Assembly (NCBI GenBank): GCA_023212645.1
Contig: JALBYC010000049.1
Location: 1-27,856, forward strand
Reading direction: 5' to 3'
Length of the DNA: 27,856 nucleotides
Source of the DNA: Farysia itapuensis
Taxonomy: Eukaryota; Basidiomycota; Ustilaginomycetes; Ustilaginales; Ustilaginaceae
The translations under genes and the position numbers were made by a program. The notes beneath the pieces were generated by a model, which was not told the origin of the DNA, ran no database searches, and saw nothing but the letters and a program-made list of their open reading frames with translations. How positions within the stretch are numbered: position 1 is the first letter of the stretch; every line of letters begins with the position of its first letter. Of the stretch, positions 15,928 to 26,224 are shown in pieces.

Positions 15928-18552
15928 TTAGAGGAGGCCACAGGAGGCGAGGAGGTCCCATGCACTGGCCGACATTTCGAAGCGCACGGGTCCGCCTTTG
16001 CGCTTGACTCTGATCGAGTGTCTAAACGTGCCATCCTGAGCCAGTGGTGCGAGGATTTCATGGGCAATTGCTTGCGATCTGGTCAGGTACCACTTGAGGT
16101 ACTGACCTTCTACTTCATACCGTCCTGCCGAGAGCTCGACTTGGACGGTGAGCAGGTCGCGTTGCGGTGTAGGCGTGAGCGTCGTCGAGTTCTCCAACCC
16201 GCTCGAATCAGAAGTGGGCGTGTCAAAGGGCGAGCGCAGAGTTGAACTCGACTCGGTGAATCTAAACCGTTCTTCGTGCTGTCTCGACCATCTTGCTGAT
16301 CGTGCTGCCGTCGACGATCCTAGCGCTTTGCTCCGTGCATTGCCAAAATTGCCACTCGCAGCAGCGGCAACATCGTCCGCGCCGTAGTGCAAGAAGGGCA
16401 GGTAAATCTCGGTCGGCACAACTTCCGTCTCGTCGTCGCCCAACTCGGCCGCAGTCACGTCCAACGTAAACGTAAACTCGGACGACTTGATATCGAATTC
16501 GATATTCGCCGGTTTGCCCACAGAGGCGATGGGGAACGGGCGACAGAAGGCAGCAGCTGCACGCGAGCCGTTGAGCAGTGAGGGTGCATTGTAGCTACCC
16601 TTGATCGAAGCGCTGCTGACAGACGATGCAAGGTCGGGCAAGTTAATGGTCGAACTGGATGCCGAGCTTGGCCTACTGAGTTGCGAGGCGGAGCGAGAGC
16701 TCGCCTTGGACGACGGTGTCCGCAGCGAGGACGATCCAGAGACGTCATCACTGCCCTTGACATCATCGTTGCTCCAGATGCTCAGATCTTCGCCGTTCCA
16801 ATTGTCGCCCCACTCGTGGCTGTTCTCGGGACAGTAAGTCCACAGCGCGTAGTTGAGCACGTTGTGCCCATCGCACGCACTGAGTGATGCATCCATCGCC
16901 AGCGTTTGCGCGCTGTAATCACCAATGCCTTTGCCCTTGTCATCGCCGTTGTACGACTTTCTCTTGTCCAGATCGTAAGGAATGCCAATCTCGCCAATCA
17001 TGCTTGGATACTGGCCTAAGATGGCAAGACAGTCTTCGCGCAGGTAGCCCAGTTGGTCTCGAATACACTGCCGAATTGCCTTGTTGCCCATTCGGATGGC
17101 GAACAGTACGCCTGGGTACTTGCCGCGCAAGAGGCCGAGTGCGTCGGCGTTGAACCAGTTCCAGTGTTTGGTGATCAGCGTCAGTCCGTCGTAGAAGTGA
17201 CTGGACAAGCAGGCTCGATGCATAAGGTCTGTTTCGTTCAGTGAGGTCGGGGGACGTTCAAAGACAGGAGGCTGAATGAACAAGATGGCCTCCTTGTGGT
17301 GCGCTCGGATCATCTTTGCATACTGCCGCCAGTGGGAAAGCCAATAGTCTTCGATAAAATCGGTCTCACGGTCACCGGCTGGACCGCCAAAGAGATTGAA
17401 GTAAGCGTCGTTGAGCACTTCGCCGGTCGTTTCGTCCCACACACCATGGGCTGCCCAGAGACATTGTCCCAGTGGCCAGGCGGGATCGCGCTCCCATCCC
17501 CAACGAGATCCACCGAGCTTTGCATCTTCCTCTTCCGTCAGCCAGGCCATGGTGCCCTGGGGATCAACAGTGACGGATCCATCGCGCTTGGGGCCCATGG
17601 ACCCAAAAATATACTTTTCCACTGTCTGCGCCTTGCCAGCACCAAGACGGAAGCTCTGGATCGGCGTTGGCATTGGGCCCTTTCTCAACTGCCACGACTT
17701 GGGATAGACCGAGATACTCGACAGCCCAATGTACGTGTGGTTTGGCTCGTTCATACTGTCCCAACCAATGACGCACTGATCGACGAGATCACCAGCTTCT
17801 ACGACCTTGCGCACCAACTGCTCGCATGCATTCAAGAAATGCGATTGGAGCCAATCCTGGATGTTCTGGCCGTCAATGATGCAGCGGGGCGCAAAGTGCT
17901 TGCCCGCAAAGAAAAGGACCGAGATGGAGCCAGCTGCGAGACGGGTGTAATTGGTGGCCCACAGCATGTCTGGGAAATCGCGCGGATCCGAGTCTTCAGC
18001 CGTCGGCCATTCGCAATGGAGAAAGGCAGCTTGTGTGGCTGTAAAGTGACGAGGGTGCATGCCTGATGCGATGATGGCCCAGTAGGGCGCACCGGAACCG
18101 CCGGTAAAGCGGGAAAAGAGGTCCTGATGGGGATCCATAAACACTTTGAATCCGTACTCTTTGATCTTGCGCAGCACGGCAACAGTATAGTCCATGAACT
18201 CAAAGTCGTATTTGCCGGGGCCGGCATGCTCGAGAGCTTCCCAGACGAAGACATAGCGCAGGCAGTTGAACCCCCAGGATCGCAGTCGCGCGAGGTGTAC
18301 ATCTGCAGAGCCATCGTCCAAGTTCAAAGGCTGACCGACGAAGCTTTCTCCGCCGCTCTCTGCCGACTCCCAGAAGCCCTCAAGCCGCTGTGATGGTTGG
18401 CCGCGTGGACATTTGCTTTGGCCTGAAAAGTTGACGCCGCGTAGCAACAGCGCTCGACCCTTTGTATCGCGGAAGAAGGCATCCGATGCGTGAATGTAGT
18501 AGTCTGGCACCTCGTCGCCGGTGACGGGCGAGTGTTTCGAGGACTTCTGCAT
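15928..18552 (-). CDS. EGH1: GH5_12-type glycosidase (EGH1/EGCrP2-like steryl-beta-glucosidase or glucocerebrosidase)
   Basis: A single exon of 874 residues without a signal peptide. The N-terminal (beta/alpha)8 domain (about 20-600) has LLRGVNFSGQSKCP, WGFNCLRYVFVWEALEHAGP, FMDPHQDLFSRFTGGSGAP, DSMNEPNHTYIG (acid/base Glu269) and MIGEIGIPYDLDKR (nucleophile Glu521), followed by ALWTYCPENSHEWGDNWNGEDLSIWS. A Ser-rich linker (about 610-680) leads to a C-terminal beta-sandwich (about 690-874), as in yeast Egh1 and Cryptococcus EGCrP enzymes. Known members hydrolyse ergosteryl-beta-glucoside or glucosylceramide inside the cell. The substrate here cannot be told from sequence by eye. Both catalytic residues are present. 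It shares a divergent promoter with NDC80. Confidence 0.92.
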   Translation of the reverse strand: MQKSSKHSPVTGDEVPDYYIHASDAFFRDTKGRALLLRGVNFSGQSKCPRGQPSQRLEGFWESAESGGESFVGQPLNLDDGSADVHLARLRSWGFNCLRYVFVWEALEHAGPGKYDFEFMDYTVAVLRKIKEYGFKVFMDPHQDLFSRFTGGSGAPYWAIIASGMHPRHFTATQAAFLHCEWPTAEDSDPRDFPDMLWATNYTRLAAGSISVLFFAGKHFAPRCIIDGQNIQDWLQSHFLNACEQLVRKVVEAGDLVDQCVIGWDSMNEPNHTYIGLSSISVYPKSWQLRKGPMPTPIQSFRLGAGKAQTVEKYIFGSMGPKRDGSVTVDPQGTMAWLTEEEDAKLGGSRWGWERDPAWPLGQCLWAAHGVWDETTGEVLNDAYFNLFGGPAGDRETDFIEDYWLSHWRQYAKMIRAHHKEAILFIQPPVFERPPTSLNETDLMHRACLSSHFYDGLTLITKHWNWFNADALGLLRGKYPGVLFAIRMGNKAIRQCIRDQLGYLREDCLAILGQYPSMIGEIGIPYDLDKRKSYNGDDKGKGIGDYSAQTLAMDASLSACDGHNVLNYALWTYCPENSHEWGDNWNGEDLSIWSNDDVKGSDDVSGSSSLRTPSSKASSRSASQLSRPSSASSSTINLPDLASSVSSASIKGSYNAPSLLNGSRAAAAFCRPFPIASVGKPANIEFDIKSSEFTFTLDVTAAELGDDETEVVPTEIYLPFLHYGADDVAAAASGNFGNARSKALGSSTAARSARWSRQHEERFRFTESSSTLRSPFDTPTSDSSGLENSTTLTPTPQRDLLTVQVELSAGRYEVEGQYLKWYLTRSQAIAHEILAPLAQDGTFRHSIRVKRKGGPVRFEMSASAWDLLASCGLL

Positions 18553-18872
18553 CGTGACAGGTGTGCAATCAGCAGAGTGGGGCCATCTTGGTCGTGAGCA
18601 AATGATGTATGCCGGCCGGTGTCAGCAAATGCTGTGTTGAACCCAACTTGAAACTTTAAACTTCTCCACATTTCTCCAGATTTAACAACGCGCATGCGTG
18701 TGGGACAGTAAATCACGTGATATTTGTTAGACTGTGCGAAAGCAAGCCGCGACGCGTGTTTTGAGCCAGCAGATAGACTTTTGAGTCAACTCTGTGCTAC
18801 CATCATCTCAGCTACCTACAACTTGGTATCCTTTCTTGCTTCCAACAACTGGATTGAATAGTCTTTGCAACT
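18553..18872. promoter_or_regulatory. Divergent promoter between the GH5 gene and NDC80
   Basis: 320 bp serve two head-to-head genes. It contains the perfect palindrome tcacgtga at 18713-18720 and gcatgc at 18692-18697. Nothing else was recognised. Confidence 0.6.
18713..18720. promoter_or_regulatory. TCACGTGA E-box palindrome
   Basis: This is the full 8-bp CACGTG-centred palindrome recognised by fungal bHLH factors such as Cbf1-type proteins. It lies 153 bp before the NDC80 ATG and about 160 bp before the GH5 ATG. Which factor binds is not known. Confidence 0.45.
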
Positions 18873-20942
18873 ATGTCCAGCGGTGCCGCACACCGCTCGA
18901 CCCTCGCGGCGATCGACGCCAATCAGAATCATGGCTACATCTCATCCATAAACGCACCACAGTCTGCCGCCAAAGCAGTCAAGACAATCGGCGGAGGCAA
19001 CTCTTTCCAGCCAAGAGCTTCTATGATTCCACAGCAGACGGCTACCTCCAACACAATGCGAGCATCTTCCGGCACAATGCCAAGTCAACACTATACATCC
19101 TTACAGGGCCAGCAGCATACTGTGACGGGGCAATCTTCTGCCAATGCTGTCCAGTCTGGCGCTGTTCACTCGTCAGCGCACAGCGCGAGGAGAGGCGATG
19201 CAGGGACCTACACCAGTCGTCAAAGTGTCGCATCCACCGGTAGACAGAGTGTTGCGGTGACTGCCACGCCTAATTCGCGTAGATCGATTGTCGGCAGGTT
19301 GTCCATCGCGCCAGGCAACATGGGCAACACGGCCGGATCAGGCGTGCGCGAGACCCGGCCGATCAAGGACAAGCAGTACAAGACACGCATGGGTCTCGCA
19401 GTCAAGGAGCACCTCGAGCGCACCGGTTTCACCATGGCAGGCTGGGACGCCAACAAGGGCGTCCACGAACCTACCCAGTCCGCATTTGTCGGCATGTTCA
19501 AACACATCTACGCCAGCTGCATTGACACCAACTTTGTCATGGGTGCCGACGGCAAAAAGTTTGAAGATGAAGTCCTGACACTGATGAAGGAGATCAAGTA
19601 TCCCGCTGCTGACGAGTTGAGCAAAACCAAGCTGACGGCGGCTGGCAGTCAGAGTCACTGGCCCTACTGTCTCGCCATGCTCGAATGGATGGTCAATCTG
19701 GGCAATCAGGCCGAAAGCATCGGCACAGGGCCCCGTTCGCGACCAGACGAAATGGACGACTCGCAATCACTCTTTTTCCCCTACCTGTGGGACTGCTACG
19801 ATCGCTTCTGGCAGAATGAGGACACCTACCCCGAGGAACACGCCAAACTGGGTGTACGCTTCGAGGAAAAGAACGCACACATCGAACGAGAGCTCAAAGA
19901 TCTGCAAGAAGAGCACCACAAGCTCGAGACTCAGTTGTCCGACTACCTGGGTCGCGACTCGCCGCTCAAGACGGAGCGCGAGGAAAACGAGATGCTGAAT
20001 CGCGACGTAAGCAAGTTCAAGCAGTACTATGACGAAGTCTTGCTGCCCAAGCTGGACAAGACCAAGAAGGCCATCGAGCGACTGGTCAAAGAGATTTCGA
20101 GTGCCGAACGTGAAATTGATGACAAGACGAAGCGCAAGCTGGATCTGCAGGAACAGGTGAACGCGCAAGAAATGTCGGCAGAAGAGTACGAGCGCATGCT
20201 GGCCGAACGCAACCGTCTGGCGAAACGCTTGGAGAATCTGGGAGAACAGAACAAGAAAGCGGCCGGCGACGGCTGGTCTCTCGAAATTGCCATTGCCAAA
20301 AAGCAGGCCGACACAGAAGACCGTATCTCCAAGTTCAACCCACTGGCGCGGAACATTACCCTTCTACCGTTCAAGTTGCCCAACGGTGTTGTGCTGCAAG
20401 AACTGGAGCTCGTCCCGTCTAACCCTTCGACCATGTTGCAGTCGGGCATCGACATCAAAGGATCCTTCCGTCGCCAGATTGAGCAATTGCGTTCTCAGGA
20501 GGCGGAAAAGTACCGACAGGCGTCCAAGAAGCGTTTGACGATGCAAGAGGAGCACGAGCGACTGCAAGAGACATTGGCAGAGTCGGAAGCGCACCTCGCC
20601 TCGGGCAAAGAGCGATGCGATGCACTCAGCCGTCAAGCCGCCGAGTACGAAAAGTCGAGCAAGAGCGTGCAAGAGCAGTACAAGTCGGACGAAGCCAAGC
20701 TGGAAAAGTCAACGTACGAGTCCGAGACCTCAGGCAGTGTCCAGCTGCAACAAGCCGAGTCAAGATTGACGAGTCTGCAGCTCATTGCGGAGCACAAGGA
20801 GGACGAGTGGAACCAGCAGCGTTCACGTATGGACGAGGACATGCTCAACTTTGTTGTTCTCCTTAGCAAGATGAAGGGCGACGTCTCTGGTCAGCTGCGC
20901 GAGATCCAGGCCGCCGTCACACTCAAGATCCGCGACGATTGA
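18873..20942 (+). CDS. NDC80: Kinetochore protein Ndc80 (Hec1)
   Basis: Intronless, 689 residues, normal for the family. Ndc80 is the microtubule-binding subunit of the outer-kinetochore Ndc80 complex (with Nuf2, Spc24 and Spc25). The N-terminal tail (1-160) is basic and Ser/Thr-rich. A calponin-homology domain (about 162-280) follows, starting RPIKDKQYKTRMG and including FKHIYASCIDTNF, IKYPAADELSKTKL and WPYCLAMLEWMVNL. Coiled coil runs from about 330 to 460, is interrupted by the loop (GDGWSLEIAIAKKQADTED, then FKLPNG), and resumes to about 680. The tail has four R-x-S-[VI] sites at Ser118, Ser126, Ser138 and Ser144, which match the Aurora/Ipl1 consensus. The start is the first ATG, and no upstream in-frame alternative is needed. 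Confidence 0.96.
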   Translation: MSSGAAHRSTLAAIDANQNHGYISSINAPQSAAKAVKTIGGGNSFQPRASMIPQQTATSNTMRASSGTMPSQHYTSLQGQQHTVTGQSSANAVQSGAVHSSAHSARRGDAGTYTSRQSVASTGRQSVAVTATPNSRRSIVGRLSIAPGNMGNTAGSGVRETRPIKDKQYKTRMGLAVKEHLERTGFTMAGWDANKGVHEPTQSAFVGMFKHIYASCIDTNFVMGADGKKFEDEVLTLMKEIKYPAADELSKTKLTAAGSQSHWPYCLAMLEWMVNLGNQAESIGTGPRSRPDEMDDSQSLFFPYLWDCYDRFWQNEDTYPEEHAKLGVRFEEKNAHIERELKDLQEEHHKLETQLSDYLGRDSPLKTEREENEMLNRDVSKFKQYYDEVLLPKLDKTKKAIERLVKEISSAEREIDDKTKRKLDLQEQVNAQEMSAEEYERMLAERNRLAKRLENLGEQNKKAAGDGWSLEIAIAKKQADTEDRISKFNPLARNITLLPFKLPNGVVLQELELVPSNPSTMLQSGIDIKGSFRRQIEQLRSQEAEKYRQASKKRLTMQEEHERLQETLAESEAHLASGKERCDALSRQAAEYEKSSKSVQEQYKSDEAKLEKSTYESETSGSVQLQQAESRLTSLQLIAEHKEDEWNQQRSRMDEDMLNFVVLLSKMKGDVSGQLREIQAAVTLKIRDD

Positions 20943-21170
20943 TACCTCTCCCCCCCCTCCGTTCCCCCTTTCCATCCCTTTGTACTTGTGCCAGTTGTAC
21001 TCTAGATGCGTGGATACCATGTTGTTGCCAAGTATTGTTTCGAGTGTTGATATCGAGTGTGGTAAAACGTGACTTGAGACGCGTCGATGGCCCATGCGTG
21101 CCGGAATAAGCACACTGCCACCAAACCACCACCACCATCATCATCATCATCCGCTCCTCACACACACACC
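20943..21170 (+). promoter_or_regulatory. NDC80-CAP intergenic region with microsatellite leader
   Basis: After the NDC80 stop is a C/T-rich 3' region. Just before the CAP ATG are an (acc)n(atc)n run at 21125-21150 and a (ca)n run at 21158-21170, probably in the CAP 5' leader. Confidence 0.55.
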
Positions 21171-22918
21171 ATGTCTGCTACAGGAATCGGTAATCTGAGC
21201 ACGCTCATCAAGAGGTAAGGCTCGCTCTCAGTTCCTATGAAGGCTGGGTGAGATGACTGATGATGTTGGCTGTTGCACAGGCTGGAAGCTGCAACTTCTC
21301 GATTGGAAGATATTACGCTTCATCAGACACAGGCTTTGGGCAAGGAGGTGACGCCGAGCAGCTCGACGGGTGTCGGCGCTGTTCCATTGGCACCTCCACC
21401 GCCGCCTGTAGCTGATGTTGAGCAGCCCAAGGAAGATCCGCCGGCTGTGCGTGCATGGGACGAAGCGCTGACCGACGCACTCGAGGACTTCACACAGCTC
21501 AGCGCAAAGATCGGCGGCGTGGTCAACAACCAGGCCGCTAGCGTCGTCAAGACGTTTAGCGAGCAGCGAAACTTGATTCTCCTCGCTGCGTCGTGTGCCA
21601 AGCCCGACGGCGGCGTGGCATCGCCTGTGTTTGCCGAGCTGCTCAAGCCACTGCAGTCCGCGCTGTCGGAAGTCATCGATGCTCGAGACAAGAACCGCGG
21701 GGACAAGCAGCACTTCAATCATCTCAGCACTGTCAGTGAGGGTATCCCGGCCGTAGGATGGGTGGCCGTGGAACCCAAGCCGGCGCCCTACGTTGCAGAG
21801 ATGAAGGACAGTGCCCAGTTCTACGCCAACCGCGTGATCAAGGACTTCAAGGACACTGACAAGACACATGTCGAGTGGAGTCGGGCTTTCATCAAGTTGC
21901 TCGACACACTAAAAGCCTACGTCCTCAAGACGCACACGACGGGCCTTGTCTGGAATCCGACAGGTGGGGATGCCGCTTCCTTTAAAGGAGCAGCGCCAGC
22001 TGTGGCAAGTGGAGGACCACCTCCTCCCCCTCCCCCGCCTCCCGCTACTGCTGCTGACGGTGGAAGTAACAGCGCTGCTGCCCCTACTGCAGGTATGGGC
22101 GCCGTCTTTGGCCAGCTGAATCAGGGCGAGGGCGTCACAAAGGGTCTCAAGAAGGTCGACGCCAGTCAGATGACGCACAAGAATCCGGAGCTCCGTGCCT
22201 CAGCCGCAGCCGCTCCCGTAGCGGCGAGCAAGCCAGCAGCGCCCAAGCTCGCAGCCAAGCCGGCGCAACTCAAGGCCAAAAAGCCTCCCAAAACGCAATT
22301 AGAGGGCAACAAGTGGACAATCGTAAGTACAAGCCAGACTGTCCTCAGCGCACACAGTGCGGAAAGATACTGACTCCCATATGGCATTCGTAGGAATATC
22401 ACGAGGATAACAAGACAATCAGCATTGACCAGACGGAGCTGAACCAGACGGTGAATGTGTTCAACTGCAAGAACTGTATTATCCAGGTCAAGGGCAAGAT
22501 CAATGCCGTACAGATGAGTAAGTTGGGCCCCTTATAACAACCATTTCTACGCGAGGTGAGACTGATACGGTGTCCTCTAGCGAATTGCACAAAGACGTCA
22601 ATTGTGGTCGACACGCTGGTGTCCTCTCTCGAAGTGACCGGCTCGCCGTCGTTTGCGGTGCAGATCACGGGTCGAGCACCGACGATTCTGTTGGATTCGT
22701 GCGACAGTGGACAGATCTACCTGTCGAAAGCCTCGCTCGACTCCGAGATTGTCTCGGCTAAGTGCAGTGCGATTAACGTCAGCCTACCCGTCGAGGGCGG
22801 TGAAGAGGGAGAGTTTGAGGAGTTTGCCTTGCCCGAGCAGCTCAAGCACACCATCGATACGCTCAATCCCAAGGCCAAACAACGCATCAAGACCGAAGTC
22901 GTAGCCCACGCTGGATGA
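21171..22918 (+). CDS. SRV2: Cyclase-associated protein CAP (Srv2), actin-monomer recycling
   Basis: Four exons (21171-21214, 21281-22322, 22394-22517, 22581-22918), all with GTAAG donors and YAG acceptors, give 515 residues. CAP recycles cofilin-bound ADP-actin and in fungi binds adenylyl cyclase. The N-terminal IKRLEAATSRLEDI matches the RLE-type coil that contacts the cyclase and crosses the first intron. The helical folded domain (about 68-238) includes LLAASCAKPDG, VGWVAVEPKPAPYVAEM and HVEWSRAFIKLL. A nine-proline run (about residue 263) is followed by a WH2 segment (AVFGQLNQGEGVTKGLKKV, then HKNPELR; about 288-320). The C-terminal CARP domain (about 358-515) has NVFNCKNCIIQVKGK and TLNPKAKQRIKTEVVAHAG. 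All domains look complete. Confidence 0.96.
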
Positions 22919-23325
22919 ATCACTTTTGCTCAGTAACTTTTCACCCAAACGTGGACCGAGGCTGCTCCTCTAGAGCGTGTGTATGTGCCTAAATTCAACC
23001 GTAGGCTTTACTGTGCACAGTGACGTGACTGCCGACGATCCGATCTCCCGCTGAGCGTTACTCATTGAACAGCATGCCTCCCTTGTCGTCGTCGTCAGTC
23101 CTCCTTTTCTCCGCATTTTTGTTTCGCATTATTTTTGTATTTTCTGCTTTCGATTTCCCCCGCGAATTGAGTGGTGGACTTGGTTCCCTGCTGCGTTCGT
23201 ATACTCTCTCTCGTGGGAGGAAGTTGATTGCGTCGTTCGACTCTTCCACACACACGGGAGGGGAGCTTAATCTTACCTTTCACCCGACGGAAGCACCAAG
23301 GTTTGACAGACGGCGTGGATTCATC
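22919..23325 (+). promoter_or_regulatory. CAP terminator and F-box gene leader
   Basis: 407 bp with no separate gene. An in-frame ATG at 23074 would extend the F-box protein by 84 residues, starting with a hydrophobic stretch (VLLFSAFLFRIIFVFSAF). T/C-rich sequence near 23080-23160 looks more like a leader. Confidence 0.45.
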
Positions 23326-25270
23326 ATGGCCGGAGTTGGGCTTCTTGGCCAGGGTATGGCTGCCTCGCTGCTCTCCATGCCGCCCGAGATTGTCGACAGT
23401 ATCGCAAGCTTTGCCGCTGGAATCGACGAATGGTCCGAGTTGCCTTCTTCGTCAGCAGTGCCGGCGAGCTTTCTGTACGATGCGTCGCTCCGACCCGCGA
23501 GTGTAGTCACCCTGCCGACAGATCTGTACGCTCTTCAGCTGGTCTGCAAAAAGTTCCACTCCTTGCTCACTATGGATGCCAACCCGCGGCTGTACGCCCG
23601 TGTGTTTTGCGCCAAGTTCGACGTTGCAGCTATCAGCAGACGCTTTGGCAAGCAGGCTGTGTCGTCTACCAGCTTGGCACGCGAGCTGCGCCGACGGTGT
23701 ACGATTCTCAAGCGCATGCGCACGGCGGTCAAGCTGGGCCGCCTATTCCCCACCTCTCCGCACTCTGGCGACTCCACAACCGTAGTCGCGGCCGGCAGAG
23801 ACGAGGCGGAACTGACCGAGAATCTCTGGCTGGCCTATCTGATGATGGTGGAAAACGACGGTCTCAACTACCAGCAGCTTTGCTGGGCACAGCTGCATAG
23901 CTATCTCGCCTTGCATCACACTTCGCAGATGCTCGAGGCGGCCGTACAGCCTGGCTACCCATCTGCCAATACGCACAAAGCACTTGCACTCCATCTCATC
24001 TACCTGCTGACCGATCCGGAGCAGCTGGCTCTCGAACCACGCGGCGAGGCCGACGAACGGCTGTTTGTCCTCCGCTCCTTTGTATTTGCCGCACACCGCT
24101 TTGATGCTTTCCTCGCACCCTGGACGCTGCGCAATCTGCCTGTATCGCAGTATCCCTCGCGGCACAAGCAGACCAACCGTAGTCCCAATGCAGGCACAGG
24201 ACCTGTCGCTGTCAATCCCTTTCTCGCCGACCCTGTGCTCCGATCGCAGTCTTGCCAGGTCGAGCACTGTGGCGGGACCATTTCCATCGCTGCTCCCAAT
24301 CTGGCCCACGGCGCGCTGTTTAGCTTCTTCATGAAGGTCGAAAAGGATCCTGCCGTGCTGGGCATGACGGCACTGATGGATCCAGAGGATCTCAACAGCG
24401 AAACTTCAGTGCATGCGCCACGGACAAGTCGTCCACCCATGCTGCTCACCTCGCACGACCACGATAAGGACATTACCCGGCTGCTCTCGTGCCTCGACGC
24501 GCGCACCAGCCCCGGTCTACCCGCCCTCTTCTGCAAAGGCATGTTTCAAGGCACCTGGGAAGGTCGATTCAGCTTCTTTGACTTTGACTCCTACCGCGAA
24601 ATGCTGGCGGGACGAATGCGGAGTCTGTACGAAGGTCCGTTTGGCGAACAGCCACAGATCTGGAAACTCAAGGAGAAAGTCGTACGACTCGGACCAAACG
24701 AGCTCGAAGGCGGAAATGGTAGTGTGCTTGCCGCTGGATATGCGCCTTCGGGGGGCGATGCCCACTCTGCAGAAACACCCGATCGCACAACGGCGGTTGA
24801 CACTAAGGGCAAAGCACCACTGCCACCAGACTGGAGTTCCTACCCTACCTTTCCAGATGAAGACGGCCGGGAACGATACGAAATCCTCCTCTCCGGCACG
24901 GTAAGTCCGCCCTCTCCCCGTTGCACCTTTTCTCTCCCCCCCTTGTGCTAACTGTTTCGACGTGTCTTAATCAGGGTCATTCGGCATGGGGTCGATTCGT
25001 ACTGCGAGGTAGAGTACGCAGCTGGGATGGGATGTTGTTGATGACCAAGGAATACCGCCCGGATGGCCGTGGCAAGTGGCTTTATCGAGGCTACTCGGTC
25101 GCCGGCGGGAAATTGGTCGGACGCTGGCGCGATACATTCACTCCAGACAACATGTTTGGCTACGAAGGGTAAGTACATCGATTGCACCTGAACTCTCAAC
25201 AATTCCCCACTGACACTGGGCGCCCTGGATCTCAAACCCCAGATGCTTCCTGCTGCACAAACGAGAGTAA
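23326..25270 (+). CDS. F-box domain protein, fungal family with conserved C-terminal WG/RG barrel-like segment
   Basis: Exons 23326-24900, 24975-25168 and 25243-25270 (the last only 28 nt) give 598 residues. The N-terminal F-box-like region (about 12-85) reads SLLSMPPEIVDSIASF, then LQLVCKKFHSLLTMDANPRLY. F-box proteins recruit substrates to SCF ubiquitin ligases through Skp1. The large middle region is helical (LWLAYLMMVENDGLNYQQL) and contains FQGTWEGRFSFFDFDSYREML. The C-terminal part spans the introns: GTGHSAWGRFVLRGRVRSWDG, then WLYRGYSVAGGKLVGRWRD and GYEGCFLLHKRE. This C-terminal block is conserved in basidiomycete F-box proteins of this type, as I recall them. The substrate is unknown. 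The start at 23326 places the F-box at the N terminus; an upstream ATG at 23074 is the alternative. Confidence 0.82.
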
Positions 25271-25612
25271 CTTTTGCTTCAATCTACATCAGCCCACAGG
25301 ATATTCAACCGTCATACACGATAGAACGTAAATCCAAGATACCCCTGCACATTCGAGCACGATGCGCCGCAAAGTAGAAACATAGCGGGGTTTTCATTTT
25401 GAGAACGGGAGGGGCCGCCACTGTTGTGAGAGGCCTGTGATGTTACAAAAGAAGGCGAGAGGGGGCAGCAAAGAAAGTGCACGCTGTTGCCTTTGTGTGT
25501 GTGTGTGTTGTGTGTTGGGTGTACGTGTAGTGGTCGAATGCTGAGAGGGATCAGGCGATGCAGAGTATGAGAGAGGATTGTAAGCGAAATATTGGTGGGG
25601 GTGTCGAATCGC
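25271..25612. other. Convergent intergenic region with TG microsatellite
   Basis: 342 bp between the tail-to-tail F-box and RPP1 genes. A (tg)n-rich run lies at about 25493-25520. No gene was seen; it holds the 3' ends of both neighbours. Confidence 0.55.
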
Positions 25613-26224
25613 TTAGTCGAAGAGACCGAAGCCCATGTCGTCGTCGGACTCCTCCTTCTCCTCCTCCTTCTTCTCCTCAGCCTTCTCCTCGGCAGCAGCG
25701 GGGGCGGCGGCGCCACCAGCAGCAGGGGCGGCAGCAATGGCGGCACCTCCACCACCAACGTTGGTCAAGAGGTCCTTGACGTTCTTGCCCTCAAGGGCCT
25801 TGGCCATCAAGGTGGCCCAGATGGGCTCAACAGCGACACCGGCAGCAGTGGTCAGCTGGACAATCTTCTCGGACTGTATTGAAAATGCAAACGTCAGTGA
25901 CTCTGTATGTCATGAACCAGCGTGCATGACACAACAGGCATTGCTCTCCTCGAGCCTGGGCCTCGAGTCGACTTCTTTACCCGCCTTTCCTGTCCCTCCA
26001 AACCCCAAAAATGCCCTGCGCTGCCTGTTGTGTCGATGCTGTGTGCTGTGTGGTGATTGGATTCAGATACATACGGTGATCTCGAGACCCTCGTCAGCGA
26101 GGATGAGCGAGGCGTAAGTAGCGGCAAGATCGCTGTATTGATGAATCGGTGCGAGTCACGGTCAGTCTTCTGTGCCGCATTGACTGTTGTGCTGCTGCTG
26201 CTGAAAGACTTACGGGGAAGCCAT
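25613..26224 (-). CDS. RPP1: 60S acidic ribosomal protein P1
   Basis: Three exons on the minus strand, 26224-26214 (only 11 nt), 26132-26075 and 25873-25613, give 109 residues, the normal P1 size. P1 forms the ribosomal stalk with P2 and uL10 and recruits translation GTPases. The N-terminal part reads [19 protein letters not shown]. Exon 3 begins [20 protein letters not shown], and the P1-type [21 protein letters not shown] separates it from P2. An Ala/Gly-rich hinge and an acidic segment end in the stalk signature [11 protein letters not shown]. Introns are 81 and 201 nt, with GTAAGT and GTATGT donors and identical caatacag acceptors. Confidence 0.96.

Noticed and set aside
17296..18066. 256-codon plus-strand ORF opposite the GH5 gene
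   Set aside because: It is a shadow frame. The minus strand has both catalytic glutamates and a full family-length protein.
18794..19243. 149-codon ORF overlapping the NDC80 start
   Set aside because: It overlaps the NDC80 tail in another frame and shows no domain.
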